64,000 nucleotides of DNA from contig NC_049984.1 in the NCBI RefSeq assembly GCF_000003815.2, positions 16,166,601 to 16,230,600 of the forward strand, given 5' to 3'. The notes under the pieces are model-generated. The model saw only the letters and a list, made by a program, of their open reading frames with translations, did no database searches and was not told the DNA's origin. Shown one piece after another: positions 9,721 through 21,375 of this stretch. Positions within the stretch are counted from its first letter, which is position 1. The number at the start of each line of letters is the position of its first letter. The position numbers and the translations under genes were made by a program. The DNA comes from Branchiostoma floridae. Lineage: Eukaryota > Chordata > Leptocardii > Amphioxiformes > Branchiostomatidae.

Positions 9721-11154
9721 TCACACCTTCACCACGCGGTTGTTCATGCTCTCCATTGCCAACGCCGCCGACACCCCCATCGTCGTGGCCTCTGGACTAT
9801 TCCGATGTTCTAAGTTAGTAGACTCTTGTACGTGTGCTGCTGGGAACGCAGAGACAATGCATTGGTACCATCTTCCCAGGAGCGCTATAAACGCCGCGCG
9901 AAACTGCGTGTGACAGGCGGCGTAAACGATCGGGTTGACGGTCGAGTTCAGCCACAGGAACCAGAAGGAGACTTCGTAGACAACGTCGCTGATGCAGTTC
10001 TGGCACACAGTCCGAACCAGCGTGAGGATGGTGTATGGCGCCCAGCAGATGCCGAACACCAGAACGATGATGGCGAGTGTCTTTGCCACTCGCATCTCTT
10101 TAGCCATGTCGAGCTGGGGTTTCTTCTTTCTTTGGTCGGCGTTGACGATGATTGGTTCCGACGAGGTCGACGGTCCGACCCCTTGGGGTGCGGCAGACTG
10201 CGTCGATGAGCCGTCTGCTTCGATGGGAATCACCGCCAATTGGTCGTACGTTACCTTCTGATCTTCCTTGTCGGAATCCTTCACGTTGTTGGTCGGAGAA
10301 AGACGGTTCTTTTTCAGTCTGGCGTTGCCGTTGGTCGTCTTTTTCGGCCCGATGTTGTGAAGGTCAACTCGCCTTGCCATCTTCGCCTGGGTCCTCTTGC
10401 GAATCTCCATGTAGATGCGGCAGTAGAAGAACGAAACGCTGATGAACGGTGTGAAGAATTCCACCAAACTGGCAGTGAAAGTGAAGGGAAAGTTGGCGTG
10501 GAACTCGACGTAGCATTTATCGTTTGGGACGACGCGTTCCCCCATGAAATGTTCCCAACCAATGATAGCAGGCCCGTACAGGAGGAAGGCGATGATCCAA
10601 ACCAGACCCATGTGGCACATTGTTCTCTTGATGGACTTCCTCATGCTGTAATTTACAGCCTGTGTGACGCAGTGATACCTGTCTAGGCTGATCGCCATGA
10701 TGTTTAAGGTTGAAGCTGAGCAGACACAGTAATCTATAACGAGCCAGACAATACAGGCTTCGTGCCCGAAAGACCAGACGCCGCTCAGAATATACGGCAC
10801 GTACATCGGAATAGCAACCGACCCTATCAGGAAGTCCGCGAAGGCTAGGTTAAGCAGAAAGTAGTTACTGGTCGTGCGAAGGTTCCTGTTTTGCCAGAAC
10901 GCGATGATGACGAGGAGATTCCCACAAATGGTTATGAGAATGACGACTCCTATCAGAAAAGCGAGAACTGCAGTAACGGGTGGTGAGAAAGGCGGGGTGT
11001 ATCCGTTGACGTTAGTTTCGTTCGTACCGTTTGTGCTAATGTTATTAGTCGTTGATGACATCCAGCTGGTCGTGACATTGTTCAGGAAGTCTGTTGTGAA
11101 ATCAGTGGTGTAGTTTTCTTCTAAAGCCGCCATGGGTGCCGTGGTGTTGTTCAT
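9721..11154 (-). CDS. Histamine H3/H4-like class A G-protein-coupled receptor
   Basis: A complete, intronless 477-residue rhodopsin-family receptor. The extracellular N-terminus (1-58) carries six N-glycosylation sequons (N3, N14, N26, N38, N42, N45). Seven membrane segments lie at about 59-86, 96-120, 131-158, 180-199, 222-246, 357-380 and 392-412. Hallmarks present: N79 (1.50), D107 (2.50), C134 with C214 in loop 2 (disulphide), D141 (3.32, binds the amine), DRY 158-160, E232 (5.46) in VEFFTPF, CWAPY 370-374, and SFWFLW 396-401 followed by NPIVY 407-411. Asp3.32 plus Glu5.46 is the amine-binding pair known for histamine H3/H4 receptors, and LLYGPAI in TM4 and SFW..W in TM7 fit the same group. 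Muscarinic receptors are the next closest. Loop 3 is long (about 250-355) and basic; C432 could be palmitoylated. Gi/o coupling is inferred. Start chosen as the first in-frame ATG giving a full N-terminus; M8 is an alternative. Confidence 0.93.
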   Translation of the reverse strand: MNNTTAPMAALEENYTTDFTTDFLNNVTTSWMSSTTNNISTNGTNETNVNGYTPPFSPPVTAVLAFLIGVVILITICGNLLVIIAFWQNRNLRTTSNYFLLNLAFADFLIGSVAIPMYVPYILSGVWSFGHEACIVWLVIDYCVCSASTLNIMAISLDRYHCVTQAVNYSMRKSIKRTMCHMGLVWIIAFLLYGPAIIGWEHFMGERVVPNDKCYVEFHANFPFTFTASLVEFFTPFISVSFFYCRIYMEIRKRTQAKMARRVDLHNIGPKKTTNGNARLKKNRLSPTNNVKDSDKEDQKVTYDQLAVIPIEADGSSTQSAAPQGVGPSTSSEPIIVNADQRKKKPQLDMAKEMRVAKTLAIIVLVFGICWAPYTILTLVRTVCQNCISDVVYEVSFWFLWLNSTVNPIVYAACHTQFRAAFIALLGRWYQCIVSAFPAAHVQESTNLEHRNSPEATTMGVSAALAMESMNNRVVKV

Positions 11155-11268
11155 GGTCCTGTTCTTCTAGATAGCTTTCGATTGGGAAGGTGGTATGTCT
11201 GCGTATGTCTGTCAAAAAGAACGAGATGTGATTGGTACTATAAAGGGAATTTAATATCGTACCACACC

Positions 11269-11449
11269 GCAAATATTCAAGACAAGTTATCCATCATTTG
11301 CACACATGTGTTGTTACGCAAATATTCAAGACAAGTTATCCATCATTTGCACACATGTGTTTTAGTTAAATATTTGTTGTTACGCAAATATTCAAGACAA
11401 GTTATCCATCATTTGCACACATGTGTTTTAGTTAAATATTTGTTGTTAC
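11269..11449. repeat. Tandem repeat upstream of the receptor start
   Basis: Three direct copies beginning GCAAATATTCAAGACAAGTT at 11269, 11318 and 11384. Copies 2 and 3 are 66 bp and nearly identical; copy 1 is 49 bp because it lacks a 17-bp TTAGTTAAATATTTGTT-like segment. The array starts 115 bp upstream of the receptor ATG, in the likely promoter or 5' UTR, so copy number could affect expression (inference). Confidence 0.92.
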
Positions 11450-11534
11450 GTACGGTACGTTGGCATTAAATGACCACGATAGCTTTCTTATTTGATAAAG
11501 GTATATGTGCATAAAGTCTCATATAAAGTTACAG

Positions 11535-11732
11535 TTAACCCTTGTTCACCTTTATCCGTGGAGTAGCCTATATCCGTTGTTCTCGAAAACAGCATATTTA
11601 GGAGTCGGATGGCACACTATTTTGAAAATAACTGCAGTATTTTAAAGATATTGCAATTCGAAACGACTGTTTATGTGATATCCCTACTAACGAATATAGG
11701 TTACTCCACGGATATAGGTGAACTAGGGTTAC
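11535..11732. mobile_element. MITE, family A, copy 1
   Basis: Left end TTAACCCTTGTTCACCTTTA and the inverted right end TGTAACCCTAGTTCACCTAT extend through a shared TCCGTGGAGTARCCTATATYCGTT, giving TIRs of about 45 bp. A second member lies at 45381-45590. No coding capacity. Confidence 0.85.
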
Positions 11733-12203
11733 ATGGGATACCGATCGAGAATGTATTTTTAATATATTATGATGTAAGTTGCTCTTTACAGATAGATGAT
11801 TTACTTGATTTTTTTTCATAATACGTACGACTCTATTCGACTGAGCAAAGGAGATGCATATGCATGCTGACGATATCTTGTGTATTCATCTAGGCTGTCT
11901 GGATTCTTATATTGTCTCATGTTAATGGAGATAGATCCGCCAGTACTCTCTCTTGATGATAAAAGTTAAAAGGGCTCTAATAGAAACCATGTCCAACGGG
12001 AAAACTTGGACCCAAAATCTAATCAGCCCAACAGACTTTATTACTAACACAATTTATGGACATAATCCTAAAGAAGCCGAACTAGGAAATGCACTTACCG
12101 GGAGCAGGCTGTCTGGCGCCGTGAGCTGGAACGAGGAACCAGATGCTTCTGTACGGCAGGGGACCTGAAGTAATATATGAACACTGGTAGTTATGTCTCA
12201 GGT

Positions 12204-12671
12204 GTCGCACCGAATAATTGCCATGCCAAATAATTGTCAGAGGAGGTATTGCGCCTGCGTGTGGGGTTCGGGTGAGGGTTAGGGCAGAGTTTAGGTACGG
12301 CTAGACTAAGATTATGGTTGGGGTTATGCTTACGTTAGAGTTAGGGTCTTGTTTGGTTTAAAGTTAGGGTTTAGTATTAGGTGTGGGTTAGGGATGGTTT
12401 AGAGTTTGGTTAGGATTAGGATAAGCTTAGGCCAGGTTAGGTTAGGGTTATGTAGGTTAGTGTTGAAGTTAGTGTTAAGGTTAAGGTTGGGTTAGGAGTT
12501 GGATTATAGGGTTAAGACAGCACGACCCCTGCTTCCAAAATCCGTTCAGATTTCTACTTGAAAATCATCACGCTCCACGAGTGTGACACACCTCTCCCCT
12601 CTCCGGTATACTGGAAACCCCCAAGCAGTGTACAGGCAATAATTTGTCATGCGGCAATTATTTGGCTTGAC
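12204..12671. mobile_element. TIR element with telomere-like core
   Basis: Left end GTCGCACCGAATAATTGCC and the inverted right end GTCAAGCCAAATAATTGCC align over about 37 bp including ATGNCAAATWATTG. If the ends are extended, the outer sequence reads CAGTGTC on the right side. No convincing target-site duplication was found. The middle consists mostly of degenerate GGGTTA repeats. Confidence 0.7.
12262..12520 (+). repeat. Degenerate TTAGGG / GGTTAGG repeats
   Basis: More than a dozen GTTAGGG, GGTTAGG and TTAAGG words in direct orientation, much diverged, with no perfect long TTAGGG run. It lies inside the TIR element at 12204-12671, so it is more likely element sequence than an old telomere. 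Confidence 0.8.
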
Positions 12672-13720
12672 ACTGGGTCAAAATTGGGGTTGAAATATAT
12701 CAACCAAGGAAGGCCCTGGCAACCTTCAGCGTGCATCTCTGTGACTAATAAGGTTAAAGTTGTTGTCTTATTTTTTATTCTCTTGATGTGCATCTTTCTT
12801 CGTCGCTGATAGAGTACACTGCACTAAAACAAGAATTTCTGGCAATTTTTGGTTTCTTACACTACCGTGGAACTTGACATGTCCGGGTCGTATAAACGAA
12901 TTTCTAGCCACGGTGTGTCCGGTGCCGAATATCCCCAATCATTGCCGGACATGGCAATGTCCGGTAGTTCGCGGTACCCGCACACTGCGTGTCTTGAGAA
13001 GTGGTTCAGTGAAGGGGTAGTGTGTATTGAAGTGATAATTGCTATCAATGTTTTTTTTTAAAGAAAATGGTACTGAAAACAGTATAAAAGTATCCATAGA
13101 ATAAAGAAACGACAAATTTCTTTCTCTGTATCTTATTTCTTGTATTAAAAAAGCTTATGATCCTGATAACATTTTAACGTGTGTATATTCAACTTACGGT
13201 ACCGCAGAGTGACTTTAGAAATTTCAAAGTTTGCTCATGCTGCATGAATGATAAGATATTACAGTGCGACAAAATGTTTGACAGTTGAAAATGTCTATTT
13301 CGTAACATTCTGTTCCGTTTGCTTATTTACTGATCGTGCCGGGAAAAGGCGCGTTACTGGTTCTTTTGGGATTGAGATACCCATGGATGAAAATCTACAG
13401 TATTTTGGAAAGAAACAGACGTTAATAAACTGCTATTTCCCCTGAACGCAAAATCCCCAGACAATACAAATGCAATGTTTTGTTCTGAATACATGGCGTC
13501 GGTACGCGATCACGACACGCCTGGCTACAAAAATCCCGCCACCCCCCAAAAAAGAAAAATGCATACACATACTGAAACTAAATGTACAGGTTGATGTTAT
13601 GGTACCGATTGTTTAGCTATCCGGCCAGACACAGGGTGTAGTTAAATGATTATTTTATTTGTTGGAAGGATTTCTGCGAACGCAAACAATTTCTATCAAA
13701 GCCTATGGAGGTTAGAAAAA
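12672..13720. other. Unassigned intergenic sequence
   Basis: Only short frames with no family features. A small inverted repeat CATTGCC...GGCAATG lies near 12940-12960. Nothing else seen. Confidence 0.4.
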
Positions 13721-13748
13721 CCAAGGAGGTGATTTTTAACCTCCTTGG
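13721..13748. repeat. Perfect hairpin CCAAGGAGGT / ACCTCCTTGG
   Basis: Two perfect 10-bp arms with an 8-base loop. The word AAGGAGGTT recurs nearby (about 13874 and 14113) and the same arm forms a larger palindrome at 56831-56869, which suggests a shared small repeat family rather than a terminator. Confidence 0.75.
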
Positions 13749-16700
13749 AAAAACATAAGAACTTCTGTGATAGGTTTATTTATGATATATAACGATACAC
13801 GACAAGCTCATGTTAGTGAACAAGAAAATAAGACATACAAATAGTATGTAATAAAGATTTTCAAGATACTTTAAAGGAGGTTAAAAGGAGCCTAAGAATG
13901 GGTCCCATTGGTTTATATAAACAGAAAACACACACGCATGACGCGTAGGGTAGATAATTGAATGTGTTCTTTGTTAGGATATGCATGAAAGTAATACATG
14001 TATATATAGAAGCATTGTACGACAAACAAATTTTTTGTGGCAGGGAAGTTGATAACTACGCACGTCCGGGCCCTCGTATTCGTAACGTTTTTATGCTTTG
14101 TGATAATGCTAGTTGGACCAAGGAGGTTAATATAGTTCACTATTGTTGTAGGATAGAGTAAACGTTACGTTTATTATCAAAGTGATGTCTGAAACCGTAA
14201 ACAATTACAGCTGCACTTTGCCACCTAATACCGTGTGGGTATTGTTTGACTAACTGTATTGTTTGACTGTCTGTGAATTGCGACTATGTGACAATAAGCT
14301 GAATTCTGAGCTTACTTTGTCCGTCTATATGCAAATACGCATAAATCGCAGCCAATTGTATTCCACATAGCAGTTGGGTAGACCAATCAGCACACGTGTT
14401 ACGATTTTCAAATCGTTCAATCCCATCTTTCAGTTGGCATTCAGAGATGACCTTGTTTCTGTAAAGTAGTGCTTTCACCCAGCTCCTATCCCGATAGCAA
14501 AATCTTTGTATGCACGCCAGACGGCCCCACGGCCAGTGAACAATGAGAGCTTGGAAATACTCTACGTCAAGATCGGACACCATCTCAGTGCTGTGGAATT
14601 GCATCCAACTACCAACGCCATGGGACATAGTTCTTTTTAGAAGGGCAACAACCGGTGCACCGAAGAGCCCAGCTGTTGTTTTGTGTGGTTTGAGTTTCAG
14701 CAAGAAAGGTCTTTGTCACTACGTCGAACGCGAGAAGGGCTAGCTGCTGCCGTTTCACGATGGATTGAATACTACTGTTATGTGAACTTTACAAGCCCGT
14801 GCTCCTGACTAGCATCGGTTTGTATAGAAGACCGCCCGAATTTGTGAGAGCAGCAATGCAGAAATCAAGAGATCTACAGGAGTTTATGTTATCAAATTGG
14901 AAGCGACCATACAGTTAGTTGGGCGACTGCTTATGAAAATAGTGATGACCCGGACCTATGACAGCAGACCGACATATATTTGAAAGCGAAAAGAGCGACG
15001 GAGCCCACCAGGAGCAGTCCAAAATAGTTAAAAATAAAACAAAAAGCAAAGTTAATACACATTTTGAAAGAATAAAGGAAACTTATACAAAGCTACATGG
15101 GAAGGGGGGTAATGCTAGGTCGGCAGGTGTGGTAAAACAACACTCTTTTTAATGACAAAGGGTGTAATGAACGCGCTCTAGTCGAGGTAGATAATTAGGT
15201 GATAATTGCCCGGTAATTTATGCATGGAGCTACCGTGCGGCACGGCAAAAGTGTGGGGTGTCCGGGTATATAGAGAAGTATAGCGGCTAAATGAGCGGGA
15301 ACGTTCGGGCCTTATACACGTCCCGGGCACGAAGTGGTTCGTTTCCGTGCATCCTCGGGTGTGCCAGTTGCCCGGACAGACAGTCTGTCCGGTATGATAC
15401 GTACCGTGAATGCCCGACCATTTCGAGTTTCTGGGTGCATGCCCAGGAGTTTCCACCACGTAAACTCGGCTTTTCAAGCAGTGGTATGCACTGTTTTTCT
15501 ACGAAATATATATCTGATATAACATGCTATATCTGTCAGCTATATTTGAAAACTTGTTCCAGACAATTTTACGTAATTTTACTGGTTACAGCTGTTGAAG
15601 TACAATTCAGCAAACTATGTCCTCTCGTTTCAAGGGCCTGCTATTTACTTTGCACAGGTAACATTTACAGAGTTCTTTTTTTTACTACAAACCTAAATAA
15701 ACCATATGGCAAATAATGAGTTAAAGCCTGGCGATTTCTACTAATTTGTGCGGGTATAGCTTCAACAGAAATCGATTTTTAACGGATTTACGGCACATTT
15801 TGAGGCCTTCGCGGAATCAGCAGAAGGCATGACCTCAATGATGCGGTTGAGTAGTTTTGTTGCTCTTATTGAAATACAGCTGTCGTGTTATAGTTAGGAA
15901 ACGGATAGTGGAAAACTGAAGTGTTATGAAGAACTTGTTTGCACGGCATATATATCAGTCAATATAGTTGCCCGACCCAGTGTTAATATGAAAGTTTATT
16001 GCAAATCCTTTCCATATGGCTAATTGCAGGTAAAATACAGGAGACGGAAAATAATGTAGAACGAAATAGCATGTGTCTACTCTAGTCTAAAAGCTGACTC
16101 TAAATATTAATATTAGTATCACGTCTGCTAGACATTTTGAAGGGACTCTAGATCTTGGTTACAATGGCATGACGCAGTTTGCACAATATTGTTTCTGGTA
16201 AATAAATTTTCTATCGTCAAGTGCACAAATCACAAAATATAGGTGTCCGTATCTAGGTTGCAACTTTCCTGATATAAATATATAGTTAATATAATATATT
16301 TCCTATTTTTGTTCGCTAGAATTTTACTTACCAACAGTGCCTACTGGTATCTGCTGACAAAAAATTACAATCTTATCATAAGATTGTCAGTTTTGTGGCA
16401 TTTTTTTAATGTTGGTATATTGCTTCGTCAATGCATTCACACTCACACACACGAAAGTTTATCTTTATGCCACCTTTAACAAATATACCAGAATATATTC
16501 AGACACGCATTCATGTTGATAGTGTGAGAGAGTTCATGCTCATACTTTTCATCGAGTTCACATGGTCTACCACATCATTATGGATAGCTAATCATACACG
16601 GCACAGTCTAAGAATCACAGGGGAACACACCATGTAGTCACTGTTTGCAATTATACAACAGTTCACACAGAGATCACACACATGCACAGACATCAATAAC

Positions 16701-16844
16701 AATTCGTTACATGCTAGTATATATCTGTATAAGGCACGGCATGGGTGAATGCCAAGTTCTGTTAAGACGTGATCCAGTAAGCGTTCATAATTAATGTTCC
16801 AACTTTGTCCGATAAAGCTTTTATGTAACATTTTCTGTAAACAT
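13749..16844. other. Unassigned intergenic sequence
   Basis: The longest frame is 14284-14703 on the minus strand (139 codons). It has no domain I recognise and no clear start context, so it is not called as a gene. Perfect short palindromes occur at 15372-15392 and 16367-16387. The rest is AT-rich with nothing recognised. Confidence 0.35.
15372..15392. repeat. 21-bp palindrome around GGACAGACAGTCTGTCC
   Basis: Arms CCGGACAGAC and GTCTGTCCGG are perfect reverse complements around one central base. A protein-binding site or a chance repeat remnant; no neighbouring gene is recognised. Confidence 0.7.
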
Positions 16845-17030
16845 CGCCCTACGGCGTAACACACCACTTTCTAAGGCAGGGTTACATTTATCCTTTAAAC
16901 ATCTACATGTAGCTTGAAGCGTTCTTCAAAGCTATCTATTGAGGACATCCCAAAAGTGCTTAACCACTCTATAATATTTCTTGGGGGAAAAAAAGACGAT
17001 TTTTCGAACACTTCAGTTCTGGCTTGACAA
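16845..17030 (-). pseudogene. LINE ORF2 C-terminal relic with 3' tail
   Basis: On the minus strand an in-frame piece ending in TAA (16895-16897) encodes the C-terminal signature of a non-LTR ORF2 (EVFEKSSFFPPRN...IDSFEERF). It is followed by a tail with the GTGTGTTACGCC family motif at about 16845-16866. It is the same family as 23245-23653 but diverged and 5' truncated. Confidence 0.8.
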
Positions 17031-17359
17031 CTGTCGGTACTTGGTTGATAACTTTGGTATTCTGATATTTTGAACAGTACAAAGTAATCTTTATACAGTT
17101 GGGCTATAGTCTAATATTTAGCTTATTGGTGAGACTTTAATGTTGCAAATGCAAAATGCAGGATGTTTATACATCCCCCATATGCGTTGTTCCTTGTTGG
17201 CATCACACAGAAACATGCGTCATTCGCAACTGTATCCAAAATGTTGAATTCGATTTTCAGAATTTCTCAAATTTGTAGATTAAGCTGACCTATGACGGAG
17301 AGCCCCATAAATACATATCTCCTCTCACTATAACTTTTACGAAAAGACATGTGTATGAA

Positions 17360-18075
17360 AACTCAAAACAAACGGACAAAAGTTTGGAACACTGATTTAC
17401 CAGAACCCAGGGTTCATCAGAGGTGGAGAGTGATAGATGATCTTGGGAGGGACTCGAGGTCAACAAACCTAAAAGTTAAATTGCTCTTGACGATAGTTGA
17501 AATCACTCTCCTCGTCTCCTCAAGCGATTGATATCGATCTCGAAATGATATTTTATCTGAAAGGAGATTTCTGAGGATCGGGCTTCAGTTTGAATGGTGT
17601 CATTAAGGAATGAATGGGACCTATCGGGTCACATAAAGCTTAGACTTCATCGATTTAGCATCACCAAGCACTTCGTTTTGAACAGGCAGATGTGATGATG
17701 TCTATTGCAAGGAAATTCACGACAAAGCGGACAAAGTTTTGACACAAATTTACTACATCTCAGGGTTCATAAAGGGCCGAGAGTGATGTATGATTTGGGG
17801 AATGAGTCGAGGTTACCAAACCTAAAAGTTAAATTGCTCTTGACCATGGTTGAAATCACTCTCCTCTTTTCCTCAAGCGATTGCTCCCGAAACAACCGAA
17901 ACAATATTTTATATGACTAGAGATTTCTTAGGATTTGACTAGCGTCATTAAGGAATGAATGGGACCTATGGGGTCACACATAGCTTAGACTTCATCGATT
18001 TGGCATCATCCTTGGCATCATCAAGCACTTCGTTCCGAGCTTACAGAAGCAGATGTGATTATGTCCATTGCATTA
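17360..18075. repeat. Tandem duplication, two copies of about 355 bp
   Basis: Copy 1 (about 17360-17700) and copy 2 (about 17715-18075) align along most of their length, for example CTAAAAGTTAAATTGCTCTT and GGAATGAATGGGACCTAT. The plus-strand frames in each copy (17349-17531 and 17705-17920) are also related, but many replacements and the lack of a domain argue against selection on protein. Confidence 0.88.
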
Positions 18076-19584
18076 CCATCAACCTATCTAAACCCACCTG
18101 GGAACCGTTGCGTCACTTATGACGTCACCCATCTCTCTGTGGACATTGCGCTCCCAGAAAGAAATTCACCCTTTTGCCCGGTAACTAATTCCCCGGTTTA
18201 TTCTAGGATGGGAATCTAAATTGGCCTTTCATCGACTGAGATTTAGAAATCGTCTGGGGAACCGATGGCCAATTTGCTAAGGTGATACAATCAGTCACCT
18301 CGTGAGGACGTTGCTCTTCGTTTGGATAACGAACCATTTATCTTATCATTGGATATTTGCCAGGATAAAAAGCCAACGTGAACGTAATTGATAAATTCTA
18401 TAAACTTTAAGTCTATTTAACGTTATCGTAGGAATCAATGGGACGCCATATTTTGAAAGCTTCTTGTTATGAGGAAGATTTGCAACCTTTCACAGCTTAT
18501 ACCATAAGTGGATTGTATTGTAAAGTCCTGTTTTACTTTTTGCGCACTCTAGCAAACGCAAGTGACATCTCTGACATAAAGTTCTCCACCAAAAATTAAA
18601 TTTTCCCCCTCCATAAGCGTGGGCATTGCTCCGATGGCGTAAGATAGTACTAAACTGGTCAATGAGTGTAGTCAGCCTAAAGGTGTGCATTTGGCATGTA
18701 GGCCCCGGTAGCCAAACACACTCCTAGACCGGCTTCACTCCTCTACCAGTTTTTGATACAACTTACGCCACCGTAGGATCTGCTAGAAGATTACGGCATT
18801 GGACGTCTAAAATTATATTTCGCCTCTAGCTCTCGACGTCATTAACGCTGTAACATTGATGAAAAGACAAATGGTCAAAGACAACACCATACATTATAAG
18901 GTAATCGAAATAACAGCATATCCGACTAAGATGGATACCCTTTTAACCATCCAAGAAGCCGTAACCACAATATTAACTCGGAAGCATGGTTTGGAAGACG
19001 AGTGATGTATAGAAGCTTTCATGGCTGCGATATTGGCATTTAAGGCAGTTATACCTCTTTTGATGAAGTAGACTTACCGTCTTCTTTCACCGGTAGAAAA
19101 GTCCTGTAAAGAATCGGTACGTCAATATACGAAGGCCCGCCAGATGATGAAACTGGCAGCAATATATAAACTATGATAACGGCACGCACCTATATAATGG
19201 ACCCAGATGCAGCAGCGGTGATCATAGACCTCACTCTCTGGCCTTCCAATTCATCACGGCAAAATAAGAGATGAATAGAACTGATAAGTAGATCTAATTT
19301 CGCCCGCCCAATAATCGTGTAATAGCTGGCGATAACCCTGCTTCGTCCTTCAGGAATCCCCATAGGCCGTGACTGCTAATATACAAGTTATTAACGCCGT
19401 CCTCGGAATGCCCGAGGGAATGGAGTTGACTTTATCACCATTTTGCAATCAAGGCTTTTTTGTACACTTTTATTTTGACCTGATACAAGGGCAGTGTGAT
19501 GTACCAGATAGGACATGGATGGTGCGTAACTTTCTCAGGCGGTTGATTGTCCTGCAGCTAACCGCACATGGCAACACCTCTAAA
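18076..19584. other. Unassigned intergenic sequence
   Basis: No supported gene, RNA or array. Short frames only. Confidence 0.4.
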
Positions 19585-19965
19585 GTTAAGGGTACAACCC
19601 GCCGTACGTAGTTTTTGTCCGTACGTTTTTTTGGAGGCCCACAACGTACGATTTCTGTGCGATTGTCACATTATTACCGTATGGAAGCCGTACTTACACG
19701 TGCTGTGTAGGTACGGTTACTTACTCACTCTAGAACTACTTGCTATAAGAGGCACGGGCCAATCTGAATAGCCCGAAGGTTGAGAAAGCTTTGCATGCAG
19801 TTAAAGTGCTACAGCGTGTCTGCGTCGTGTCTGCGTGCTCCGTTGGATTACGTACTATTTCCTGTGGAGACAGTACTTACCCTTTACGTATCCAAAAAAA
19901 ATGCTCACGTTTTTGCACGTACACAGTGCGCAGTTGCACGCACGGCGGGTTGTGCCCTTAGTTTG
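19585..19965. mobile_element. MITE, family B, copy 1
   Basis: Left end TTAAGGGTACAACCCGCCGT and the inverted right end CTAAGGGCACAACCCGCCGT match, followed on both sides by GTAC/GTGC-rich sequence and a T-rich run ending in TTTTTTTGG. The same ends occur at 57464-57778. About 380 bp, non-coding. Confidence 0.87.
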
Positions 19966-20832
19966 AGTATCTATTGAACTTTAGAATGTTCGGTAAGCAT
20001 GTTCCAGTGTATTGGTCTCAAATAAAACCATTGGCTCGGGTTGTAATGCATCTACCTTAATGTGTTAGTGGCAAGATTGCACAAAGCCATAATCGGGGTT
20101 TTATTACGGTACTTCTCAATCTTTAAGGCATCACTTGTGTCTCTTATTACTGTGCATTAAAAGACCTAGAAGCAGATGGTCGTTTTAAGTCGATAGGGGT
20201 CAAGGTTAGGAAGCCAAATTTCCCATGAGCATTTCTGATAACCCGACAATATGTGTTTTATGGTGAGACAGCCATTGGTTTTACGATCACACCTGGAGTA
20301 ATGATGATTATGGTGTCTGCGTTCATAAAATGAAATAAAGTTAAACGAGGGGTTTGATGGCACGTTTATATACTAAAGTGTATTACTGGTCTGAGGGTAT
20401 TTGCATGGGTAGGACATGTAATATGTGCGGAAGCGTATAAATAAGGAAAAAAGTGAACTTCTACAGCGCGATAGTCATTCCCCTAGAGTGTATTCGTGGC
20501 AGTGCTGACTGACTTCTCATTACCTTTTTTAAACGAGGGGCAAGGATAACGGTCATTCTCATTTCACGGTCTTTGAGTTTGTCAAGAGGGTTGATATGGT
20601 CACGTACCCACGGCGGGCGTTTCGTACACACACAAAAAAAGTACCTCCACATGAATTCTTGGCCAAGCTGATATCAAAGTTTTTATCACAGTGGAATACG
20701 GTGTCATCTACCTAGTTTTAGATGATGTAACGTTAGCTCATAAAGGGATCCCATAGTATACAGTGACAACTTTCTTGCCACATACTCGAAAGATATAGGT
20801 GATTATGGTGATGATTGGATGTCGCTTGCGAA
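19966..20832. other. Unassigned intergenic sequence
   Basis: Nothing recognised on either strand. Confidence 0.4.
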
Positions 20833-21375
20833 GACCAGTGGGAAGATATTGTCCTGTTCCTCCTCAGAAGATGATGATGGTGGTGGTGGTCGGTTCTTCA
20901 CTCACATAGATCAATGGGAAGGTTGTCGTCCTCTTCCTCAAAAGTAGAAGATGATAGCAACGGCGATAATGGTTGGTTCACCGCTGGCAACGATCAATGG
21001 GAAGTTTTCATCCTCATCTTCAGAAGAAGAAGATGATGATGATGATGATATTATGATGGCTGGGTCTTTGCTCGGGAAGATCAATGGGGAGGTTGTTGTC
21101 CTCTTCCTCTTAAGAAGAAGATGGTAGTGATGATGATGATTTTCGGTTCAGTGCTGGCGACGACCAGTGGGAAGTTTTATCGCCCTCATGAGCTCAACCT
21201 CCTCAGAGGATGATGATGATGATTTATGATGGCTGTGTCTCTTCTTCTTCTTCCATGTCAACTTCAATGGGAAGGTTGTCGTCTCTTCCTCACTTGGAAG
21301 AATAAGATGGTGGCTATGATGATAGTGGGTTGGTCCATCGATTGTGAAGATCAGTGGAAAGCTTGTCAACCTCAA
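20833..21375. repeat. Minisatellite with unit about 84 bp, GAT-rich
   Basis: Seven imperfect direct copies anchored by GATCAATGGGAAGGTTGTCGTCC-type sequence at about 20833, 20909, 20992, 21079, 21162, 21263 and 21349, each with an internal (GAT)n or GAAGAAGAT stretch. The usual spacing of 83-87 bp is close to 28 codons, but stops and indels break every frame. Confidence 0.88.

Noticed and set aside
9826-10686. Plus-strand open frames opposite the receptor gene
   Set aside because: They are shadows of the GPCR coding sequence on the other strand; no family features.
12262-12520. Ancient telomere fusion site
   Set aside because: No head-to-head arrangement or long perfect TTAGGG run, and the region is bracketed by inverted ends of an element.
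14284-14703. 139-codon minus-strand gene candidate
   Set aside because: No recognisable domain, signal or homologous copy in the window; length is within chance range for 64 kb.
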